Below, in pieces: positions 63,875 through 64,000 of a DNA stretch of 64,000 bases. The position numbers and the translations under genes are program-made. Below the pieces are notes generated by a model that saw only the letters and a list, made by a program, of their open reading frames with translations, was not told the DNA's origin and did not search any database. Origin of the DNA: JALYLC01 sp963743275 (GTDB lineage Bacteria > Actinomycetota > Thermoleophilia > Gaiellales > JALYLC01); assembly GCA_963743275.1 (NCBI GenBank), contig CAVUPB010000008.1, forward strand, positions 1 through 64,000. The letters are read 5' to 3'. Each line of letters opens with the position of its first letter. The first letter of the stretch is position 1.

Positions 63875-64000
63875 TGTGCGGCGTCTTCGGCATCCACGCA
63901 CCGGGGCGCGACGTCGCGCGTCTCGCCTACTTCGCGCTCTACGCGCTCCAGCACCGCGGCCAGGAGAGCGCCGGCATCGCCGTCTCCGACGGCCGGCGCG
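63874..64000 (+). CDS. purF: Amidophosphoribosyltransferase, 5' end only
   Basis: First 42 codons visible, continuing past the window. MCGVFGIHAP gives the Cys that becomes the N-terminal nucleophile after Met removal; ALYALQHRGQESAGIAV is the conserved PurF glutaminase segment. First committed step of purine synthesis. Confidence 0.95.
   Translation, partial: MCGVFGIHAPGRDVARLAYFALYALQHRGQESAGIAVSDGRR

Overview
The window is a very G/C-rich, gene-dense bacterial segment in which nearly all third codon positions are G or C and GTG starts and 4-base stop/start overlaps are common. Gene content (rpsF-ssb-rpsR-rplI-dnaB, an actinobacterial purine cluster, TatA, PRiA4_ORF3-type and GntR/IclR regulators, many cupins) fits a high-GC actinobacterium, probably of the Thermoleophilia/Solirubrobacterales type. 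This placement is inference; no rRNA is present to prove it.

Layout. 0-2 kb is an accessory patch: a HEPN/nucleotidyltransferase toxin-antitoxin-like pair with a strong palindromic operator, and the 3' remnant of a PaaK-type ligase, abutting the 3' end of a selenocysteine tRNA (anticodon UCA). 2-12 kb carries a DNA-3-methyladenine-glycosylase-like gene, a MacB-type ABC exporter, a cupin, an aldo/keto reductase, tatA, a 2-hydroxyacid dehydrogenase, a frameshifted aminotransferase and a FadR-like regulator. 12.4-22.1 kb is the most interesting region: a corrinoid-dependent methyltransferase regulon with an MttB-family methyltransferase without pyrrolysine, a divergent IclR regulator, a corrinoid protein, a Cys-rich MetV-like protein, methylenetetrahydrofolate reductase, a pterin methyltransferase, a RACo-type corrinoid activator, a DUF1638 protein, a carboxymuconolactone decarboxylase-family protein and an amino-acid/amine permease (frameshifted as read). 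Together these can take a methyl group from a methylated amine to Co(I) corrinoid, then to tetrahydrofolate, then to methylene-THF.

22-31 kb holds a GT1 glycosyltransferase, a stress protein, a GT-C-like membrane protein, two ABC-2 exporter pairs and a TetR/cupin pair. 31-38 kb holds a YhaN/YhaO-like ATPase-nuclease pair, a second TetR/cupin pair and EttA. 39-44 kb holds a polar amino-acid ABC uptake system in one operon with a dimethylarginine-hydrolase-like enzyme and a cupin. 44.9-49 kb is the ribosomal/replication block (rpsF leader, rpsF, ssb, rpsR, rplI, dnaB). 49-64 kb is de novo purine synthesis (purA, purD, purE, purB, purC, purS, purQ, then purL and the start of purF), with a PLP decarboxylase embedded between purE and purB, and a six-gene group (MarR/cupin, MmcQ, epimerase, 3-hydroxyacyl-CoA dehydrogenase-like, small protein) separating purQ from purL.

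Recurring regulatory themes are divergent regulator/cupin pairs with a short perfect palindrome between them, TANNNT boxes 6-8 bases upstream of start codons (leaderless transcripts), and long G/C hairpins without T tracts as terminators. Two genes carry clustered single-base insertions that may be sequence errors or real decay.
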